17,696 bases of DNA from an uncultured Mycoplasmatota bacterium (GCA_947572405.1 CANPBV010000021.1:1-17696), one strand, 5' to 3'; counted from the first letter of the stretch, positions 1-7,898 are shown. Program-made: numbers and translations. Notes: a model not told the origin generated them from the letters alone.

Positions 1-230
1 TGTCTTAAATATGCCTCTCTTAAATCTGCCTGTCTTAAATATGCCTCTCTTAAATATGCCTCTCTTAAATATGCCTCTCTTAAATCTGCCTGTCTTAAAT
101 ATGCCTCTCTTAAATCTGCCTCTCTTAAATCTGCCTGTCTTAAATATGCCTCTCTTAAATATGACTGTCTTAAATCTGCCTCTCTTAAATATGACTCGCT
201 TAAATCTGCCTCCTCTAAATCGAATTTTTT
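1..230 (-). repeat. 15-bp tandem repeat encoding pentapeptide units
   Basis: Units of the form CTTAAATATGCCTCT / CTTAAATCTGCCTGT repeat every 15 bases from the left edge to about 230. They are the coding sequence of the pentapeptide repeats. Units differ at only a few alternating positions (ATA/ATC for Tyr/Asp, TCT/TGT for Glu/Gln). The bases are far more alike than the protein fold requires, suggesting recent expansion by slippage. Confidence 0.9.
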
Positions 231-2297
231 TAAATTCAATTTCTGTCTTTTATTATATTGAATATAATTGACAACTGCATTATTAAACTCTAATTTATCC
301 TTATCCCACATATGTATTATCTCTAACATATTAGCAAATACATTCATTTCACAATCCATTGAATTTTTATAGCATATACCTGTATGATACGTCATTCCAT
401 CTTGTAACATTAAATCAAATGATTCATTTATAATATCAAATTTGTCCTTCAATCGACTCTTTATAATTTTATACTTTAAAAATTCTAGTATTTCTGGAGA
501 TAAAATATCCTTCTTTAGTAATTTCCCTAAAACCCCAGCAAGTTCATGTTTCGATAATTTTATATTTTCATATATAGAATGGAAAATATACTCAGACACA
601 AAATACTCATATATAGTTTTATGTATAAACTCCACGTTAAATTCTGTACTCTCAAACAAATGTTTTATCGGAAATTCTAAAATGCTAATCTTTCCTTCAC
701 CAATTTCTAATTCTGGAATACTGGACCTTTCTTTCTGCAATAATAAAGTATTAGATTCAAACATTTCAAATGCAATGTTAGCTAAAAAGTTTAGATACTT
801 TTTTATGTTTTTCGGATCTCTTAAAATTTGATTAGCTTTATCATAGGAAATTCCTTCGCTACAGAATTTATCAAATATTCCTCCCCTTTCAGCAAAAATA
901 CGATTATATAGCTCTGACTTAGTAGAATTTCCTTCAATATTTACATCTGACATAATAGCCATATAAAGAATTACGGGTATTCCTAATACTTCTAAATTGG
1001 ATTCTATCTTTTCCCTTTCTTTTAATTTATTTCCTGTAATTTTTGTATAAAAATTATCTACCTTACCGATATCAAATTGCTGAAGCTCAACTACATTTTC
1101 AAAACGTCTTGCATCAATATAGGCTGTTCTTGATGTAATAATGCACTTAAAGTTATCAAACTCTGTTATATTATTTAAAAAAATATCAAGTAATCTATTC
1201 CTTTCATGAAGCAATTTAATTTCATCAAAACCATCTATTACTAAAATTTTATTATCTAAATCTGATTTTTTATATCCTAATGTGTTATAAATTGCTTTCA
1301 ATAATCCTTTTTCTAGTTCTTCAGGTTCCCAATCACGAAACCGTAAGATAAGAACTCTATCATCATCTTTATACCTATTAGCAATCCATGAAGTAATACT
1401 TGATTTTCCTATGCCTGGCACACCTGTAATAAGCATAGTTGAGCTTCTATCATATTCTATAAATTTATCAATTATATTATCTAAAGTATCACCATAGGAA
1501 AATTCTATGCGGTTAATTTGTTTATGTATTCTATAATCAGGCATTATAAATGAGTCTGCTAAAGTTAAAGGTTTTTCATCATTATCTATATGTAAAAAAA
1601 GTCTACTATTCCAATTCTTGATATAATCTTCTTTTTTATTATTTTGAAATTCTTTATTGTTGATAATATTATTATCTTTATTATTACTTTGAATTTTTTC
1701 AAGTAATATCTGTAGTATTTGTTGTATTTGAATTAATATCTGAGCATTTTTATCTAATTTATCAGAATTGTTGTTTGTATCCTCAAATAACTTTTGCACT
1801 TCTATTTTAGTATCATCAAAAGTATTACTTATTTGTATCAAAAGATCGGTTTCAAATTCTTCACTTCCCTTTTTTAAGGTAAGTAATTCTTTAGCAATAA
1901 GAAATAATACTTTTTTAATCTCATTCTCATATTCTATATTATTCTCTTTTAACTCACTATATTTCGACCATAAAAAGTTTTTTAACTGCTCATCATTATA
2001 CTTATATTCTCTATATATTTCGTCTGTAAGTTCAATCTTAGAAACTAAATCTTTTATTTCAGCTACTACAAAATCACACTTATTATCTGAAATATTTAAA
2101 GATAACAAATTTTCTTTAGACAAAACTTTTTCAATCTGAGATTTTCCTTCATAGATAAACTTTACTATTTCAGGTATATAGGTTTCAGAAATACTATCCA
2201 TAGGAATCTCAATTAGATTTTTAGCTAACTCATTCTCTACCCTATTACTCACTATAGATTTTAAAATAACAGAAACAATTTTAACTGCAACAGACAT
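1..2297 (-). CDS. NACHT-type STAND NTPase with C-terminal pentapeptide repeats (3' end outside window)
   Basis: The frame is open from the ATG at 2297 to the left edge, 765 codons without a stop. AAGGAG at 2305-2310 sits seven bases before the start. Residues 1-240 are mostly helical, with a Q/I-rich coiled-coil-like stretch near 205-225 and no effector domain I recognise. The NTPase core has Walker A GVPGIGKS (292-299), Walker B ILVIDGFDE (D355, DE 358-359) and a sensor-like ITSR after it. It then has the GIPVILYM segment and FIHKTIYEYF, which resembles the winged-helix F-x-H motif of NACHT proteins. From about residue 687 the chain becomes A(D/Y)LR(E/Q) pentapeptide repeats, at least 16 units, predicting a right-handed beta helix. 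STAND NTPases of this layout (bacterial NACHT, Avs-like) sense phage or stress ligands with the C-terminal repeats and oligomerise. An anti-phage role here is inference. The gene is alone behind its own promoter. Confidence 0.9.
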   Translation of the reverse strand, partial: MSVAVKIVSVILKSIVSNRVENELAKNLIEIPMDSISETYIPEIVKFIYEGKSQIEKVLSKENLLSLNISDNKCDFVVAEIKDLVSKIELTDEIYREYKYNDEQLKNFLWSKYSELKENNIEYENEIKKVLFLIAKELLTLKKGSEEFETDLLIQISNTFDDTKIEVQKLFEDTNNNSDKLDKNAQILIQIQQILQILLEKIQSNNKDNNIINNKEFQNNKKEDYIKNWNSRLFLHIDNDEKPLTLADSFIMPDYRIHKQINRIEFSYGDTLDNIIDKFIEYDRSSTMLITGVPGIGKSSITSWIANRYKDDDRVLILRFRDWEPEELEKGLLKAIYNTLGYKKSDLDNKILVIDGFDEIKLLHERNRLLDIFLNNITEFDNFKCIITSRTAYIDARRFENVVELQQFDIGKVDNFYTKITGNKLKEREKIESNLEVLGIPVILYMAIMSDVNIEGNSTKSELYNRIFAERGGIFDKFCSEGISYDKANQILRDPKNIKKYLNFLANIAFEMFESNTLLLQKERSSIPELEIGEGKISILEFPIKHLFESTEFNVEFIHKTIYEYFVSEYIFHSIYENIKLSKHELAGVLGKLLKKDILSPEILEFLKYKIIKSRLKDKFDIINESFDLMLQDGMTYHTGICYKNSMDCEMNVFANMLEIIHMWDKDKLEFNNAVVNYIQYNKRQKLNLKKFDLEEADLSESYLREADLRQSYLREAYLRQADLREADLREAYLRQADLREAYLREAYLREAYLRQADLREAYLR

Positions 2298-2373
2298 TTT
2301 CCTACTCCTTCCATAGAGCATATCTTTAGTTTAAGGCTAAAGCATAAATAGTACTAAATTATTTCATGTCCTT

Positions 2374-2400
2374 AGTATATCATATTTTTATTTTTTTCAA
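2374..2400 (-). promoter_or_regulatory. Likely promoter of the NACHT gene
   Basis: On the minus strand there is a TATACT -10 box (2374-2379) preceded by an extended -10 TG, and TTGAAA (2395-2400) at 15-base spacing. The spacing is short, so the extended -10 probably carries the recognition. The predicted leader is about 70 bases and holds a six-base stem (2324-2329 with 2337-2342). Confidence 0.5.
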
Positions 2401-2819
2401 ATACCAAATAGTTAAATAAGAGAAGTTTATAGCAAAAATTTTAAAAAATAAGATATATTTATATTATCCATTAACTGATATGTTCTATGATGACTAAACA
2501 ACTTAGATTCTGCCAATTCAAGCACTCCTATATTCAATAGGCTAGATTTAATCTAAGCTTTCAAAGACAGTATAATACTGTTGCACATTATCTATTAGCT
2601 CTATGCCCTCTGTAATGTTTAAGGAGTTCTGTCTAATATTATGTCTAAAATATCAATACCTTAATGAAAGTTAAAAATACTTATGGAAAATATAGAATAT
2701 ATTGATATTAAACAGTCTTGTGACATAAATAAGTTTTTCGCTAAGTTTTTTACTAACAAGCCCAGCATTTATAAGTATAGATTTTATCATAAAGAATATA
2801 ATCATTTTTAGTATATTAG
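2401..2819. other. Gene-free AT-rich stretch
   Basis: No coding frame with a ribosome binding site is visible on either strand. On the minus strand a few short runs read like protein but are interrupted by stops, so this may be old gene debris. No RNA gene or clear terminator was seen. Confidence 0.5.
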
Positions 2820-2990
2820 TAATTAAAATATTAATTATAAATGGAGCCTCGTTAGAGGTCCAAAATGGATCTCTTTTAATTAATGGATCTCTTTTAGTAA
2901 GCAGTACCGAAATGCACACATTTGTGTACACTTGTCCTAGAAGATTTGGAAAAAATTAGCACATTTGTGTACAAAGTAGTACTTAGGATA
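2820..2990 (+). repeat. Left arm of a 171-bp terminal inverted repeat
   Basis: This arm is the reverse complement of 3844-4014 with no gaps and about nine mismatches, roughly 95% identity. Inside it ATGGATCTCTTTTA occurs twice, 18 bases apart (2865 and 2883). The partly palindromic ACATTTGTGTACA occurs twice (2918 and 2961). Such iterated motifs inside terminal repeats look like protein-binding sites. Confidence 0.9.
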
Positions 2991-3084
2991 CATTAAAGCC
3001 TTTATCAAATTTAGTAAACCCTATTTCTTCAACTGAAGTATAGTGATTATCCTAATTCCTTCAAACTTCTCATATAAGCACCAT

Positions 3085-3262
3085 GTTTATGAATGGAAGG
3101 TAACATTTCCTTGTTTGGTAGCTATACCCCGTTTTAAGGTAGACCTACAATGAGATAAAACCGTGTTATTTGGTCTAATATATCCTAATGCTTTTACAAT
3201 ATCACTTGCTACAAAGTAGGGGTCCCATCAATTTCAGGTGTTTTGATTCTTCAACTTCGGAT
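3085..3262 (-). pseudogene. Remnant of a Bro-N domain (phage antirepressor type) protein
   Basis: From 3215 downward the minus strand reads FVASDIVKALGYIRPNN and on to KRGIATKQGN before a stop. This fits the Bro-N signature (FVAxDVxxALGY ... K ... GG). Just upstream TPEIDG lies in another frame, one base off from PYFVASD, where the intact family has an IDGxPWFVA-like sequence. A one-base loss at about 3216-3225 therefore broke the gene. Bro-N proteins are phage or prophage antirepressor-like DNA-binding proteins. Here only about 50 residues are readable and it is non-functional. Its position inside the inverted-repeat unit suggests the unit captured or landed in prophage DNA. Confidence 0.55.
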
Positions 3263-3843
3263 TTAATAAAGGAATCAACGACAACCCAATGGTTGTGGTT
3301 AGGAATCTTCATGTAATCAAGTTCACTATTTTTCTATTACTCCACGATTATTTTCTAAAATCTTATCTATTCTTTTCCACAATAAAGAGTTACATGATAA
3401 CTAAAAGAGTTTTCCCAGTATGATTTAATGTTCAGATATATCTATCGTGCAGAGTCAAATAATCTATTTCTTAAAACAAGTTCTTTGAAATCACCTATTG
3501 TTATATCTAAAATATCAATTCCTAGTACAGATTATTGCTGGACACGATTTGGTGTTGAGTAGTCATGTTTCAATTGTTCAATATGAACATTTGAAAAGCT
3601 CAACTATCATGAATAAAACTAAATTCTAAAAGTGAAACGGTTGTATCGTTTGAGTTTTTAAAATCTAACCTCTCTGTTTCCTTCTTTCTGTTACTATAGT
3701 AAAGCTGTTAGTAGAAGTTTTACTACTAAATGATAATTAACCTAGAGAATGTATTATACTTACAAAAGATAAGCTTTATGAGTGTTATATGAGCCCACAA
3801 AGCCTATTCTTAAATAGATAAAAAGAAAGCAGTATCTCAAATC

Positions 3844-4014
3844 TATCCTAAGTACTACTTTGTATACAAATGTGATAATTTCTTCCAAATCTTCTAGGAC
3901 AAATGTACGCAAATGTGTGCATTTCGGTACTGCTTACTAAAAGAGATCAATTAATTAAAAGAGATCAATTTTGCACCTCTAACGAGGTTCCATTTATAAT
4001 TAATATTTTAATTA
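3844..4014 (-). repeat. Right arm of the 171-bp terminal inverted repeat
   Basis: Reverse complement of 2820-2990 with the same length and no gaps. It carries the same internal doublets in inverted order: the GATCTCTTTTA repeats read as TAAAAGAGATC on the plus strand, and the ACATTTG(T/C)GTACA-type repeats. Equal arm length without indels suggests the unit is young or maintained by exchange between arms, unlike its decayed interior. Confidence 0.9.
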
Positions 4015-4145
4015 TTTTTTCTCAATAGGAAAGTAACTATTTTCTAACTCTAAAATATAAAATATATTTTAAAATTCTTTTATTGAGATTTATATTTTAC
4101 TATTAAAATACTCTTGTGTAACTTGTAACTGTCTTTTTAAGATTT

Positions 4146-4340
4146 CTTTCTACATATGTGGACGTATTTCTGCTACTCAAAATATGGACAAACATATCCA
4201 TATCGAGATTTTTCCTGTTTCACTCTATATGCTTTCAACTATCCGAAAATATGTCTACTCGCAGGTTCATGTATAGTCCGCAGGCGTAAATTCCCGACTA
4301 GCCATCGGTACATCCTTACAAATGCTTTTTCTATGCTATT
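4146..4340 (-). ncRNA. Candidate omega (guide) RNA at the tnpB 3' end
   Basis: TnpB proteins use a guide RNA transcribed from the end of tnpB through the right end of the element. Downstream of the tnpB stop the minus strand keeps GC-richer, structured sequence unlike the surrounding AT-rich DNA. It includes a block (4267-4321) that translates as VPMASREFTPADYT, resembling the tail I recall for some TnpB family members. It also holds the palindrome ATATGGA...TCCATAT (about 4183-4203). The exact RNA ends and guide cannot be set without the element edge. Confidence 0.45.
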
Positions 4341-5503
4341 TTGTAAGTTGTGCAATCTCTCAAATTAAGGCTTGCATTGTAATCTCTGTCTGCTTCATAT
4401 CCACACTCACATTTGTAAACTCTGTCAGAAAGTTTCAATTCTTTCTTTATGTTACCGCAACAATGACACAGTTTAGAAGATGGATAAAACCTATCAACGA
4501 TCCTTAATTCAATTCCGTTTTCTTTGCACTTATTTTCTATTTTTGTTCTAAACTCATAGAAATTTTGTGAAGCAACGGATTTTGCAAGATGTTTGTTCTT
4601 CATCATTCCTAAAACATTCAAATCCTCAATGGTAATGTACGACGGCTTGATTTTCACTATCTCATTTATACATTTATTGATATAATCTGTACGAATGTTA
4701 TCGATTCTTTGATGAAGTTTCTGTACCTTTAAGACTTGTTTTTGAATATTTTGCCGAGTAGTTTCTCCTTTCTTTTCATTTCTGCGTTTCTTTAAGTCCT
4801 CGTATTTCCTCGATAGACAACGCTGCTCTCTTTTTAACTGCTTCTCTAATTTTTTCATTTTTGCAGTTTTATTGATATTTTTCTTTGTCGTACCATTGCT
4901 TATTACTGCAAATTCTTTTATGCCTAAGTCAATTCCTAACCCAAAATCATTTAATTGTAATTTTTCTGTATCAGGAATTTCCACCAAAACAGACGCATAA
5001 TATCTACCAGCCTTGCACGATACAGTACCGCTTTTTATCACATACCCCTGCTTTGTTGTTGGAATATATCCTTTTTCTTTTAATTTCACCCAACCGAGAG
5101 TTGGAATTTTTATCCTATGACGCTCACAAGCTATAACTACTTTTGCATCTGTTTTAACAAAGTACATTTTTACATCAGATTTATTCTTCTTTTTGAATTT
5201 TGGAAATCCGCTTTGATGTTTAAAAAATCTCTTAAAAGCCTTCTCCGCATTCATAATACTTTGTTTTACAGATTTTGAACTGACATCTTTTATCCATGCC
5301 TTATCTGGATTTTCTTTCAGGTAAACATTATTTAGCCATTTTGAAAAATCTATGCCAGATACAAACTTCTTTTCTTTTTCATATACTTCCCTATTATGAG
5401 CAAGATAGAAATTGTAAATGTATCTACAAGTGCCGATTGTTTGATTTATCTTTTGTATCTGTTCAGGACTTGGGGTTATTTCCGTTTTGTAACTCTTTAA
5501 CAA
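4331..5503 (-). CDS. tnpB: TnpB, RNA-guided endonuclease of IS607
   Basis: 390 residues, normal length for TnpB. It is the ancestor-type relative of Cas12: a RuvC nuclease guided by an RNA from the element's right end, thought to help retain the element. The N-terminal part (1-180) is the recognition/wedge region. RuvC motif I is GIDLGIKEFA (D192), motif II ITIEDLNVL (E293) and motif III ADRDYNAS (D374). A zinc ribbon lies between II and III, LCHCCG (C346, C349) and KCECG (C365, C367). All catalytic residues are present, so it should be active. The start is TTG at 5503, served by AAAGGAGG nine bases upstream and lying inside the end of tnpA. It ends in TYKIA, perhaps slightly short because of the TAG at 4331-4333. 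Confidence 0.93.
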   Translation of the reverse strand: MLKSYKTEITPSPEQIQKINQTIGTCRYIYNFYLAHNREVYEKEKKFVSGIDFSKWLNNVYLKENPDKAWIKDVSSKSVKQSIMNAEKAFKRFFKHQSGFPKFKKKNKSDVKMYFVKTDAKVVIACERHRIKIPTLGWVKLKEKGYIPTTKQGYVIKSGTVSCKAGRYYASVLVEIPDTEKLQLNDFGLGIDLGIKEFAVISNGTTKKNINKTAKMKKLEKQLKREQRCLSRKYEDLKKRRNEKKGETTRQNIQKQVLKVQKLHQRIDNIRTDYINKCINEIVKIKPSYITIEDLNVLGMMKNKHLAKSVASQNFYEFRTKIENKCKENGIELRIVDRFYPSSKLCHCCGNIKKELKLSDRVYKCECGYEADRDYNASLNLRDCTTYKIA

Positions 5504-6113
5504 TTTCCTCGTCCTCCTTTATCTGATTTTTGTATTTCCTTAATCCATATAATCTACAACTAAACACATGTAAGATTGATATAATGTCTTGAACAAGTTC
5601 TTCTTTAGGTGAAAGAGTTTCATTATTTACGATAATTATTTTAGTATTGAATTTCTCACAAAATTTTTCAAACCAATCATAACCAAAACGGATGAATCTA
5701 TCTTTACTTGAAATGACTATTGTTTTTATTTTATTCTCCATAACTTCTTCAAGCAGTGTATTCCACTTTTTACGATTATAATTTAATCCACTTCCAAAAT
5801 CTTCTATACACTGATTGACAATCATTCCTTTTGCGTTACAAAACTGTTTTAAAAAATCCACTTGATTTTGCAAATCATCTTTTTGATTTCTTGTAGAAAC
5901 CCTTGCATAAATCACTATATCTCTTATATCATTCTCTGTTTGTATACCTTTAAATTGTAAATACTGGTCATAAGTATAATATCTTCTATCAGTAGGAGTA
6001 CGATTCGCTTTTAATATCCCATCTCTGTCCTAGCGTTGCAAAGTTTTAACAGACACTCCTAATAATTCAGCAAAATCCTTTGGTTTATAATTTGCGATAT
6101 TTGACGTGTTCAT
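5463..6113 (-). pseudogene. tnpA: TnpA serine recombinase of IS607, interrupted by an amber codon
   Basis: Read from ATG 6113 (AGGAG eight bases upstream) the product would be 216 residues, the usual IS607 TnpA size. Residues 9-50 form the MerR-like helix-turn-helix, KPKDFAELLGVSVKTLQR, then codon 28 is TAG (6030-6032) where TGG would give the family's QRW. After it the frame continues intact (DRDGILKANRTP ... RRYYTYDQYL). The catalytic domain has IYARVSTRNQ with nucleophile S73, the DFGSG segment and SSKDRFIRFGYDWF. A GTG at 5915 could restart translation just before the catalytic domain, but that product lacks DNA binding. Transposition is therefore probably lost unless the amber is suppressed. 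A single base change explains it, so decay is very recent. Confidence 0.88.
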
Positions 6114-6141
6114 AAAATTATCTCCTCTCTTTTATGAACAC

Positions 6142-6170
6142 ATTATATCGTATATAAACATATTTGTCTA
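6142..6170 (-). promoter_or_regulatory. Promoter of the IS607 operon
   Basis: Minus-strand TATAAT (6142-6147) lies 17 bases from TAGACA (6165-6170), a good sigma-70-type pair. The -35 overlaps the AAAATATAGACAAATAT sequence shared with the other end of the element, so the recombinase may repress its own promoter. Confidence 0.65.
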
Positions 6171-6228
6171 TATTTTCAATAACTTAATATTAACTCCTTT
6201 CTTATTTCATCAGACCAAACTTTCATTT

Positions 6229-6675
6229 TCAAATTCTATCTATCTCTTTTAAATATTCTGTGGCTTTTTCATTAGCTGATTTAAAATCAGCAAGAGGTAA
6301 TATTTCTTCAATATAATCTTTTATTGAAACTTTTTTACTATTAATTTTTATCTCAATTTCGGTTTCTTTTGTCAAATCTCCATGACTTAATTTATCTAAG
6401 ACAATTACTAATTGGGCCTTTTCTTCATCACCAACTTGATCCAATATCTGTAATAATTCTATAGTTTCTCTAGCTCTTTTGCTACTTCTTTTCTCAATTT
6501 CTTTTTTATAATCTTCTTCGTTTTTAAAAATTTTTCCTTCTTTATTAATGAGATTTTTTTGAGATTGCTTTAATAATAACTCATATGCTCTAATCATTAA
6601 TTCCTTTTGGTAGCCATCGTCCAATTCTGAAAACAATAATACTAATTCTTTTACTTTATCAGGATTAATATTCAT
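6229..6675 (-). CDS. Hypothetical protein, charged and helical, 148 aa
   Basis: AAGGGGGA lies just upstream of the ATG at 6675, so the start is firm. The protein is almost wholly helical and rich in Lys and Glu, with no membrane segment or signal peptide. Residues 8-33 (KELVLLFSELDDGYQKELMI) resemble the C-terminal helical segment found after the DNA-binding domain in some small XRE-type regulators, but no helix-turn-helix is present. I do not recognise a family. It lies immediately upstream of the IS607 left end and downstream of the toxin-antitoxin debris, so it may be the tail gene of whatever island was hit. No catalytic motif is visible. Confidence 0.7.
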   Translation of the reverse strand: MNINPDKVKELVLLFSELDDGYQKELMIRAYELLLKQSQKNLINKEGKIFKNEEDYKKEIEKRSSKRARETIELLQILDQVGDEEKAQLVIVLDKLSHGDLTKETEIEIKINSKKVSIKDYIEEILPLADFKSANEKATEYLKEIDRI

Positions 6676-6841
6676 GTTATCCCCCTTATAAAACTAGAAT
6701 TTCAAAGCCTACTCAATTCTAATCTTTATTGATTCCCCAATCATTCTTTCATTAAATAATATTGCTGTATTTGTACCTATCGCCAAAACAATACTACTAA
6801 ATTCCAATTTTAATATAGAGATTGAAAAATCAATCCCTATA

Positions 6842-6949
6842 TTAATCATTATAATGTCCTTTATAAGATTTTACAATTATTTGATTATCAAAAATTTCGT
6901 AGACTAAACGATTAGATTCATTTATTGTTCTACTAAATGATCCATTTAA
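6842..6949 (-). pseudogene. C-terminal fragment of a YoeB/Txe-type RelE-fold mRNA interferase
   Basis: Reading down from 6949 the frame gives LNGSFSRTINESNRLVYEIF and ends IVKSYKGHYND then TAA. This matches the end of YoeB/Txe toxins: (F/W)SRRI...(H/N)RLVY...C(K/R)GHY, including the Arg, the RLVY strand and the terminal His-Tyr pair that form the active site. Only about 35 residues remain. The frame upstream is cut by TGA at 6950-6952, where unrelated sequence begins. It cannot make toxin. Paired with the Phd-like fragment at 7991-8092 it marks a destroyed antitoxin-toxin operon. Confidence 0.8.
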
Positions 6950-6962
6950 TCATTGATGAAAT

Positions 6963-7040
6963 TAAGGATTCTTTTCTGCCAGCATGTCAAATTCCTCCTT
7001 TCGCTCTCCATTGATAAATTTTGCCCATAACAGGATGTCA
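6963..7040 (-). pseudogene. 78-bp duplicated piece of an Rpn-family gene
   Basis: Ungapped match to 7318-7395, six mismatches in 78 bases. It encodes DILLWAKFING and KEEFDMLAEKNP in the same frame as the intact gene, then stops. It begins at the stop codon of the intact Rpn gene (TGACATCC) and ends at the YoeB fragment. It is a leftover of a second Rpn copy or of an aberrant recombination. Confidence 0.85.
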
Positions 7041-7898
7041 TTGAGAGAACTTTTTATAATATTGTTCTGTTTCTTCTTGATTCAATGCAAAGAGTTTCTG
7101 AAGCTTGATAAGGATTCGTTCTTTAGAAATACCTTCTTCTAAATTATCAAGAATGATTGCTTCAATCGCTTCCATTCGTCCCTGCTCTCTGCCTTCTTCT
7201 CTTGCCTCCAATATGCTCTGGTTATAATCCCTTACTGCTTTTTCTCTGGCTTCATATTCTAACCGTTTCTGCTTATCTTGACTGATGAGCTGAAGGTGCT
7301 GATAAGCACTTTCAATATAAGGATTCTTTTCTGCCAGCATGTCAAACTCCTCCTTTTTCTCCGCATTGATAAATTTTGCCCATAACAGGATATCACTGCT
7401 TCCATCTATCAACTCCTCCGGCAGTTTCGGCAGCTCCAAAACATGAAACTCCATCTTATCCGTATAAATGGTATAACGGGTATCTTCCCGAATGTGAAAA
7501 CTGGAATAAAAATTCTCATCATCTGTAAATAATATAAAATCCAATATACTAATCCCTACACATTTCTTAAATACATGATAGTCCTGCCCTGCTTCAATTT
7601 GCTCGATATACATCTTAGAAGGATAAAATAAAGAACGGTCTGCCCATACCCTTAAAGGAGAAAGTTGGATTTCAATATCAATTTCCGTGTTATTGTTCAT
7701 CAGGATTCTGATATCAAGAATCCCTTGCTTTTCATCTTCATGGAGTTTTCTTAAATTGGTATTCAAGATAGTAGTTTCTTTGATATCTGATGGGTTTAAG
7801 TTCAGTACAGCAGAAAGAAAACCGACCCTTGCCCGTTCATTCATCATAATTTCTTTAAATGCGAAATCAATTTTAGGTTTCATTAAAAAATCGTTCAT
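7038..7898 (-). CDS. Rpn-family PD-(D/E)XK nuclease / putative transposase
   Basis: 286 residues, full length for the family. The N-terminus KPKIDFAFKEIM is the family's usual start. The nuclease core is GILDIRI (D62) followed by the hydrophobic strand IDIEIQL (E76, Q78), the D...ExQ arrangement of the PD-(D/E)XK fold. The C-terminus has the charged EAREEGREQGRMEAIEAI helix and a final helical hairpin typical of this group. Rpn proteins are RecA-independent, recombination-promoting DNA nucleases, also discussed as phage-defence factors, and are often numerous in Firmicutes. AAGGGGGA before ATG 7898 fixes the start. A second Met at residue 6 is less well placed. The gene sits exactly between the two halves of a phd/yoeB operon on the same strand. 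Confidence 0.9.
   Translation of the reverse strand: MNDFLMKPKIDFAFKEIMMNERARVGFLSAVLNLNPSDIKETTILNTNLRKLHEDEKQGILDIRILMNNNTEIDIEIQLSPLRVWADRSLFYPSKMYIEQIEAGQDYHVFKKCVGISILDFILFTDDENFYSSFHIREDTRYTIYTDKMEFHVLELPKLPEELIDGSSDILLWAKFINAEKKEEFDMLAEKNPYIESAYQHLQLISQDKQKRLEYEAREKAVRDYNQSILEAREEGREQGRMEAIEAIILDNLEEGISKERILIKLQKLFALNQEETEQYYKKFSQ

Larger units (their letters stand above)
2820..4014. mobile_element. 1.2-kb unit bounded by long inverted repeats, decayed interior
   Basis: Two 171-bp inverted arms enclose about 850 bp (2991-3843) without an intact reading frame. The interior holds a Bro-N-like remnant on the minus strand and other fragments full of stops. The layout matches a non-autonomous transposon or MITE-like unit. 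No target-site duplication could be seen just outside the arms (2810-2819 and 4015-4025). I do not recognise the transposon family. Confidence 0.6.
4145..6190 (-). mobile_element. IS607-family insertion sequence (edges approximate)
   Basis: A serine recombinase gene (tnpA, broken by one nonsense codon) overlaps tnpB by 41 bases, the standard IS607 arrangement. The two ends share related sequence in inverted orientation. AAAATATGGACAAACAT on the plus strand near 4189 resembles AAAATATAGACAAATAT on the minus strand near 6175. These could be recombinase-binding sites. IS607 elements have no true terminal inverted repeats or target duplications, so exact edges cannot be read here. The element sits downstream of the 148-aa gene and beside the inverted-repeat unit. 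Confidence 0.85.

Noticed and set aside
1..230. CRISPR-like regular repeat
   Set aside because: Units are contiguous 15-mers in a coding frame with no spacers.
11..271. Plus-strand open frame with repeating MPLLNLPVLN-like units
   Set aside because: It is the antisense shadow of the pentapeptide repeats. The minus frame carries a full NACHT protein and a ribosome binding site.
2671..2931. 86-residue minus-strand frame in the left inverted-repeat arm
   Set aside because: Mostly made of arm sequence and AT-rich flank, without a ribosome site or protein-like pattern.
2810..4025. Target-site duplication around the inverted-repeat unit
   Set aside because: The bases just outside the two arms do not match at any length I could see.
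4156..4507. Plus-strand frames across the IS607 right end
   Set aside because: They run antisense to tnpB and its RNA region and have no ribosome sites.
6823..6838. Six-base palindrome GATTGA...TCAATC as a terminator for the YoeB fragment
   Set aside because: The stem is short and no U-tract follows on the minus strand.
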